Source: Lathyrus oleraceus
Taxonomy: Eukaryota; Streptophyta; Magnoliopsida; Fabales; Fabaceae
Reading direction: 5' to 3'
DNA length: 64,000 nucleotides
NCBI RefSeq assembly: GCF_024323335.1
Contig: NC_066579.1
Span: forward strand, 252,271,575 to 252,335,574
Under the pieces are notes generated by a model that saw only the letters and a list, made by a program, of their open reading frames with translations, ran no database searches and was not told the DNA's origin. The translations under genes and the position numbers were made by a program. This document shows, piece by piece, positions 58,201-64,000 of this stretch (position 1 is the first letter of the stretch; each line of letters begins with the position of its first letter).

Positions 58201-60698
58201 TCTAAGTCTAGGAATTCATATCTCAGATTCTTGGGAAGTGTTTTCAGGTCTAAGGTTGGTTTCTTGAGGCATTGCGTAGGGTCCGGTGTTATTGCTAAAC
58301 ATTGGTTAAGTTTTTCTTCTACAAGGTAGTCAGATGATTTGTCTTTTTCTAACTCCGTTTCTTTTATGCATTCATCGATGATATCCATGAAGTAACATGT
58401 ATCTTCTATTGCAGGTGCTTTCAAAAATTGGGAAAGGATGAACTCAATTTTCTCTTCTCCTACTTCGAAAGTGAGTCGTCCTCGTTTTACGTCTATGATT
58501 GCACCGGCGGTTGCTAAGAACGGTCTTCCCAGTATAATGGGTGTAACTTCATCTTCTATAATATCCATAATTATAAAATCAGTTGGAATGTAGAATTGAC
58601 CTATGCGCACTGGAACGTTTTCAAGAATTCCTACAGGATATTTTACGGAACGATCTGCTAGTTGCACATACATTTTAGTTGGTCTTAATTCTCCCATTTC
58701 AAGTCTCTTGCATATGGATAAATGCATAACACTAATACCGGCTCCTAAATCGCATAAGGCTTTGTCTATGACAAATTTTCCTATGTGACAAGGTATAGAG
58801 AAATTACTTGGGTCTTTAAGTTTAGGAGGCATATTCTGTATTATAGCGCTACATTCAGCAGTAAGTGTAACGGTTTCGCTATCTTCAAGTTTCCTTTTAT
58901 TAGAAAGAATTTCTTTTAAAAACTTGGCATATGAGGGCATCTGCGTAATAGCTTCTGTAAACGGGATAGTGACGTTTAATTGTTTTAGTAGGTCGACAAA
59001 TTTTTTAAATTGGCCCGCATCTTTGGTTTTAACAAGCCTTTGAGGGTAAGGGATAGGTGGTTTATAAGGTGGTGGAGGTACATAAGGTTCCTTCTTTTCT
59101 ACGGTTTCCTTATTACTCTCTGCCTTTTCCTTAGGTTCACTTTCCTCAGTTGACCTTTCAGAGTTTTGGTTTTCTATCCTTGGGTCAGACGGTCCTTCCA
59201 CTTCCGTTCCACTTCTCAGTATAATTGCATGAGCGTGGCTTCTTGGGTTAGGTTGGGGTTGGCCAGGAAATGTACTAGTTGGGGCAGCAGTAGGCGCTTG
59301 TTGTTGAGCTACTTGTGATATTTGCGTTTCCAGCATTTTGTTATGAGTAGCCAGGGCATCTACTTTACTTGCTAGCTGTTTAATTTGTTCGCCAGTGTGT
59401 ACATTCTGGTTTAAGAAATCTTTATTGGTTTGCTGTTGAGAAGCTATAAAGTTCTCCATCATGATTTCCAAGTTGGATTTCCTAGGGGCGTTATTGTTAG
59501 GTGTAGATGGGGTCGGCTTCTGATATCCCGGAGGTATAGCTGGGGCTTGATTTGGAGATTGTCCAGGTGCGTATAGAGCATTATTACTCTTATATGAAAA
59601 ATTTGGATGATTCTTCCAATTTGAGTTGTAGGTATGCGAATAGGGGCTTCCTTGAGCATAGTTTACTTGCTCCGCTTGGATTCCTGTTAGGAGTTGACAA
59701 TCTGCAGGAGTGTGACCTTGGATTCCACAGACTTCGCAATTCTGAGTTATGGCAACTACTGTGGCTGGAGGTGATACATTTAAACTTTTAATTTTCTGGA
59801 CCAGAGCATCCACTTTTGCATTAACATGATCAAGGTTACTTATCTCGTACATGCCAGTTTTCATTTGAGGTTTTTCCACCATTGTTCGTTCGGTTCCCCA
59901 CTGATAGTGGTTTTGAGCCATGCTTTCGATAAGTTGGTAAGCGTCAGCATAAGGTTTGTTCATTAGCGCGCCACCGGCGGCGGCATCTATTGTTAACCTC
60001 GTGTTGTACAGGAGACCATTATAGAATGTATGAATTACTAACCAGTCTTCTAAACCATGGTGTGGACAAAGTCTCATCATGTCTTTGTATCTTTCCCATG
60101 CTTCGAAAAGAGACTCGTTATCTTTCTGTTTAAATCCATTTATTTGGGCTCTTAACATAGTTGTTTTGCTTGGCGGAAAATATCGAGCAAGAAAAACTTT
60201 CTTCAACTCATTCCATGTGGTGACTGAGTTAGAAGGAAGAGATTGAAGCCATCTTCTAGCGCTATCTCTTAGTGAGAAAGGAAAAAGACGAAGTCGAATT
60301 GCCTCTGAAGTGACACCATTAGCTTTAACAGTATCAGCGTATTGGACAAATACGGATAAATGAAGGTTAGGATCCTCGGTAGGATTCCCAGAGAATTGGT
60401 TCTGTTGCACTGCCCGCAACAGTGAAGGTTTGAGTTCAAAGTTGTTTGCTTCGATTGCGGGCGGAGCAATACTTGAATGCGGTTCATCTTGCGATGGAGC
60501 GGCGTAATCTCTAAGAGCACGAGCTGGTTCTGCCATCTCGGGTATCGAAGGGAAAATATTTTTGAAATCAGGAAGTTCTACAGGAGGTAGATTGTTTGCA
60601 GCACGATATTCCCGAATTCGTCGTAAGACTCGGAGATATAGTTCGATATCGTTGATTCGTAAGTAGAGCGGTTCGCCTTGAGAGCGAGTGCGTGGCAT
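55296..60698 (-). pseudogene. Athila gag-pol polyprotein with one stop codon
   Basis: ATG at 60698 (MPRTRSQ) opens an 1800-codon frame. Order: gag with the retrotransposon-gag core (SLRDSARRWLQSLPSNS); zinc knuckle CEVCGIQGHTPADC (about residue 320); Pro-rich and coiled-coil linker; protease with DLGAGISV (about 650; DSGA in many relatives); RT from about 900 with MDD at about 1060 (VFMDDFSV) and FGLCNAPATFQRCM; RNase H from about 1195 (CDVSDYAVGAVLG, TTEKELLAVVFAL); integrase HHCC finger, [14 protein letters not shown] and [10 protein letters not shown]-terminal [14 protein letters not shown] single TAA at 56906-56904 falls in RNase H in place of one codon; the frame is open on both sides. 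Apart from this stop all domains and active-site residues look kept. Confidence 0.93.
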
Positions 60699-60784
60699 AC
60701 AAATCAACGAAAGAAAGAAAAGAAAAAGAAAAGCCTTAGTCTCTACAGCGTAACAGGAGAGTTACGATATCGACTAAATAAAAG

Positions 60785-60802
60785 TCCCCGGCAACGGCGC
60801 CA
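60785..60802 (-). other. Athila primer binding site (tRNA-Asp)
   Basis: Minus-strand TGGCGCCGTTGCCGGGGA, six bases after the LTR end, is complementary to the 3' end of plant tRNA-Asp. It is the usual Athila-lineage primer site. Confidence 0.93.
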
Positions 60803-60808
60803 AAAACT

Positions 60809-62543
60809 TGATCGCGACTTTATGAGTCGAATTTGGGGTACAAACTGCAAGTGCACAGTTCTATCGCGTAGTTTTAAAAGATATCGATCCCACAGGGACT
60901 TATGAATCGATATACCGTTATCTAAGGTTACTTCGTAAAGCTAAGGCAGGTAATACTTTGATTGTTTGGGGGAAAAAGCTAAAACTAAAATAAGATCTAA
61001 AATTAATATCTAATAAGCGGATATCGGTATGTAATTCGTCGTAATTAGGGAATCAATTCTTTATTGGTTTCTTGGTTTTAAAATGAATCTTTTCAGTTGA
61101 CGCTATTGGTTAAAAGTTTTATCTCAAACTCTCGCTCTGTTGAATAAACTATGATTTTATATTAACGTAGCTGTCACTTATAGTTAAGTCAAAAACCACT
61201 TTTTGAAAACAGTAGAATCCGTAGAAACTCTTTTTAAGAAAACACTAATCGTTTAAACACCCTTATCTCAAACTCTCGCTCTGTTGACTTAGGTTATATA
61301 ATTAAACTCAAATGCTTAACTCTCGCCCTCACATTCAATCTTTAAAAATACTTTTTGAAAAAGGTTAGAATTTAATTAACTCTAAAAATTGCTCTCGCCC
61401 TGATCTAGAATTAATGTCCAATTTACACTGTCCAGTCAAAACCTCAAACTCTCGCTCTATTGATTTTAACTTCTTTATGTCTTTTACTTTTGTACAAAAA
61501 CTTTGTTATTAAACCTGTAAATTGAGACCGTAAAAAGAGTGATTTTAATTTTAAACTTAATTAAACCAACTTAGTTTTGATTCCTTCATTCCGCTTACTT
61601 TACATACCGATACCTAAATAAATCAGCCAGACATGCTAAACAGACTTAAATAAATAACATGCATAAACAGATTCATCACAGGCAAGCAGCAAAAATTAAT
61701 AATAAAAACAAGCATATATAAATTCAACAAATAAATAAAGAACCTGAATAATTAAATAGCAGTCTTGAACACTCCACCACAAACCGGTTGGATTTGTTCT
61801 TGAGTTCTTCAATCAGGCAGAAAAATAAAACGAAGGAATAAAAAAACTAGATTCTAACGTAAGGTTAGATCCGGTAAAAGGTACACAATAGTTTCCGATG
61901 TAGAAACTATTGTGCGAAAAATTAATTAAGAGCTGGAAAAGAAAATAGAATTGCAAAAGGAAAACAATATAAAAATTTGTCAAAGTAATACTGTAAAAGT
62001 ATGCCTAAGCTGCTGGAAAAAGAAAGAATGCGAAAACGGCAAAAATCTGGAAAAAGGCGTCGAACCCTGAGCTTTCCAAAAAGCTACTATTTATAAGCCA
62101 CCTCCCGCAACTGCTTCCGCGTCAAAAAGTCTTCAACGTGCAGAATAGTTGGGCGTGGAAATAGGGCTCAACTCTGTCTCAACGTCTTTGAAGCGTTCCT
62201 TGTGCCTCAAATATAGGGGAATGGTGTGACGTCCGTCACACCATGTGTGACGCTCGTCACACAAGTGCATATAGCGTGACGCTCGTCACAACCTCTGTGA
62301 CGCTCGTCACAGGCACAACGCCTGTGCCTTCTTTGGGCTGGGCTTGGCTTTTGCTATTTGTTTCCAGTAACTTCTTTTTACACCTCCTTTTCTACCTTTT
62401 TTTACTTTTGCTTCAAATAGATACCTGAGATAAATAGGAAGGAAATACCGCGTAATATCTGATAAAATGAAATAATTTAAAGTAAATAATAATATAATTT
62501 AATTGAATCAAGTCCTAAAATATGATATAATTTCGTGTTATCA
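60809..62543 (-). repeat. 5' LTR of Athila
   Basis: 1735 bases, minus-strand TGATAACACG...CGCGATCA. It contains the palindrome array (62222-62329) and TATAAATA (62088-62095) and is nearly identical to 48960-50686. Flanking bases at 62544 are CATTA. Confidence 0.95.
62222..62329. promoter_or_regulatory. TGACG/CGTCA palindrome array, 5' LTR copy
   Basis: Same four palindromes and GGCACA/TGTGCC repeat as at 50365-50472, with no base change seen between the two LTRs in this part. This copy should drive the full-length RNA. Confidence 0.65.
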
Positions 62544-64000
62544 CATTACCAGCAAACGGTGAATGAAAGAGAACCCACTGAGGATAAAATTGCTTACTCG
62601 CAGAAATTATCCAAAAGGAAGGGGGAAGACCCGTTGGGGACAAGATTTCCTAATCAAAGCAAACATTCAAAAGGGGAAAGGAATATCAATACCGAAAACT
62701 GGATAATGATAACCACAATGAGGGGATTACATCTACCGGTTAGTAGGTAGAAAACCACAGAAAAGTAACCATCATCGACTAGGATGAGCACAAGGGTTGA
62801 CTCCACAAAGGTGAGGAAAGAGGGTTTCACATCTACCGGTTAGTAGGTAGAAGACCACAAAGATAGGACTTACAACTACCGGTTTGTAGGTAGCAGCCAC
62901 AAATTCCGCTGATGATAAGATAAATGAGTGCCGGTTAGTGAGCAACTATTCATTTATACCACAGGGAAGCACAAGAGACAGCCAAGCAGCCAATTTAGGA
63001 TCGACCCAAAAAGGCAGACTGAATCAAGACTCATCCTAATGAGGAAATAACTCAATAGGGAAAACCCATCCCGTTATGTGTAGGGAGGGAACGGAAACAA
63101 CCGTCATCCACGAGGATATAACTCAGTGGGGAGCGCAGAAGGAAATGGTAGACACTTTCTGCCTAAAGGGTCGACTCTACATGGAGAGATCAGACACACC
63201 CACGTCTGCTTGGGGAATCGATCCAAGCTTGCAAGATGCTACCAATTTTGTGGGGAGTAACACTGCTGGGGATATCCGCTCAACTAAGGAGTCACTTGTT
63301 GGGAAAACACCAACCTCTCAACCATGCTGGGGAACCCAATTCTGAAATCAATCCAACGGCGCGATGCTAAACTCTTTCCGACAACCCAATCTCGGGTGGT
63401 CACCACGGCCTATGGCTAATGGATATGTTTGCAATGCTAATGCATGAGTTTTTTTTTTTAGCGCAATGCTCCATGATCATGGAAATGCTACGCACTAATG
63501 ATGCAATATGCTATGCTTATCTAAATGATGAATGCATAAAAACACATCTCCTCCAGAGACAACACCGGGGAGCTCCAGGAACTATGTTGAGGATTTCTAT
63601 ACCACGTCACTTTCCACCCTGCTGGGGAAAGACAACCCTTGCTGGGGATGACCTCCATCGAACCCGAACTGCTTGGGGATTACCCTGCTAGGGGAAAACA
63701 CCAATGCTTATCTCTACTGGGGATAATTTTTTTCGCCGAACCTGATCCGCTTGGGGACCTTACTAGGGGAAAACCATCAACACAAACCCTCTGCTATGGA
63801 GATCCACTAGGGGAAAACACTCCACACCCTGATGGGGAAATGCATAACTCTGTTGGAGAAAAGCCTACACCACTCTGCTGAGGAAATAATATACTAGGCC
63901 ACACTGGGGATAGACATCCACAAACCTGCCGGGGACAAGCGTTCACGACCACACTTGGGATACATCCTCAACCCTTAGGAACAATCTACCCATCGACACT
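62544..64000 (-). other. Ogre 4 3' internal region (continued), degenerate short repeats
   Basis: No recognisable protein in any frame. It holds ACATCTACCGGTTAGTAGGT (two copies near 62727 and 62829, and a variant near 62872) and, from about 62620, many CTGCTGGGGA / CTAGGGGAAAAC variants spaced 20-40 bases apart. The open frames at 63076-63881 are built on these repeats. The sequence style matches 48025-48959, as expected if the Athila split one region. Confidence 0.55.

Larger units (their letters stand above)
48960..62543 (-). mobile_element. Young Athila Ty3-gypsy element with two extra ORFs
   Basis: 13.6 kb on the minus strand: 5' LTR 60809-62543, tRNA-Asp PBS, gag-pol, two paralogous ORFs, PPT and 3' LTR 48960-50686. 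By eye the LTRs differ by about seven substitutions and one indel in 1.7 kb, so insertion was recent. It lies in the 3' region of Ogre 4. The outer end of the left LTR lacks the last seven bases found in the other copy, and no target duplication can be matched. It resembles Calypso/Cyclops-type legume Athilas. Confidence 0.93.

Noticed and set aside
62243..62428. 61-codon ORF present identically at 50386-50571
   Set aside because: It is the Athila LTR palindrome region read as protein, with a membrane-like tail from T-rich DNA; the duplication is due to the two LTRs.
63076..63881. Three plus-strand ORFs of 80-90 codons
   Set aside because: They are built from degenerate CTGCTGGGGA-type repeats of the Ogre 3' region and resemble no protein.

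Overview
This 64 kb window is plant nuclear DNA made almost wholly of nested LTR retrotransposons. The element set is Sirevirus-type copia with env-like ORFs, Ogre/Tat gypsy elements with LTRs of 4-6 kb, an ORF before gag, an intron between protease and RT and a tRNA-Arg type PBS, and an Athila gypsy element with a tRNA-Asp PBS. Together these point to a large legume genome, most likely tribe Fabeae (Vicia, Pisum, Lathyrus, Lens). The species cannot be fixed. No intact host gene is visible; the only host-like coding sequence is a cluster of broken gene fragments inside one Ogre LTR.

Layout. 1-2570: decayed 3' end of a copia element (env-like remnant, PPT, likely LTR with long AT/GA microsatellites). 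2576-3107: copia integrase fragment. It is interrupted at 3108 by a minus-strand copia element (3108-3782 plus 13106 to about 16585), whose 3' LTR was later split by a complete plus-strand Sirevirus (3783-13100) flanked by the 5-bp duplication CTATT. 16586-29476: plus-strand Ogre (LTR, PBS, ORF1, gag, protease, intron, RT/RNase H/archaeal-type RNase H/start of integrase). 29477-33247: second, internally deleted Sirevirus inside that Ogre integrase. 33248-35082: start of another Ogre-type LTR. 35083-43215: a further Ogre with an LTR of about 6.4 kb whose U3 carries fragments of alpha-adaptin (AP2 alpha), an unrecognised coiled-coil gene and probably ATR kinase. Its gag is interrupted by a minus-strand Ogre (LTR 43216-48024, internal 3' region 48025-48959 and 62544-64000). 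That region is in turn interrupted by a young minus-strand Athila (48960-62543).

The right half is therefore nested about six deep: Ogre 1, Sirevirus 2, Ogre 2, Ogre 3, Ogre 4, Athila. All elements except the Athila carry many stop codons, mostly explained by C-to-T (or G-to-A) change at Gln and Trp codons, as expected from decay of methylated cytosines. The Athila LTRs differ by about seven substitutions in 1.7 kb by eye and its gag-pol has one visible stop.

Most interesting: (1) the Athila carries two divergent paralogous ORFs downstream of pol, and the second lies behind an LTR-like module (TGACG/CGTCA palindromes plus TATAAATA) sharing an exact 20-mer with the LTRs, so it may have its own promoter; (2) an Ogre LTR has sense-oriented, apparently intronless fragments of several host genes in its U3; (3) LTR modules have expanded or duplicated in several elements; (4) two Ogre LTR tails face each other as an inverted repeat.
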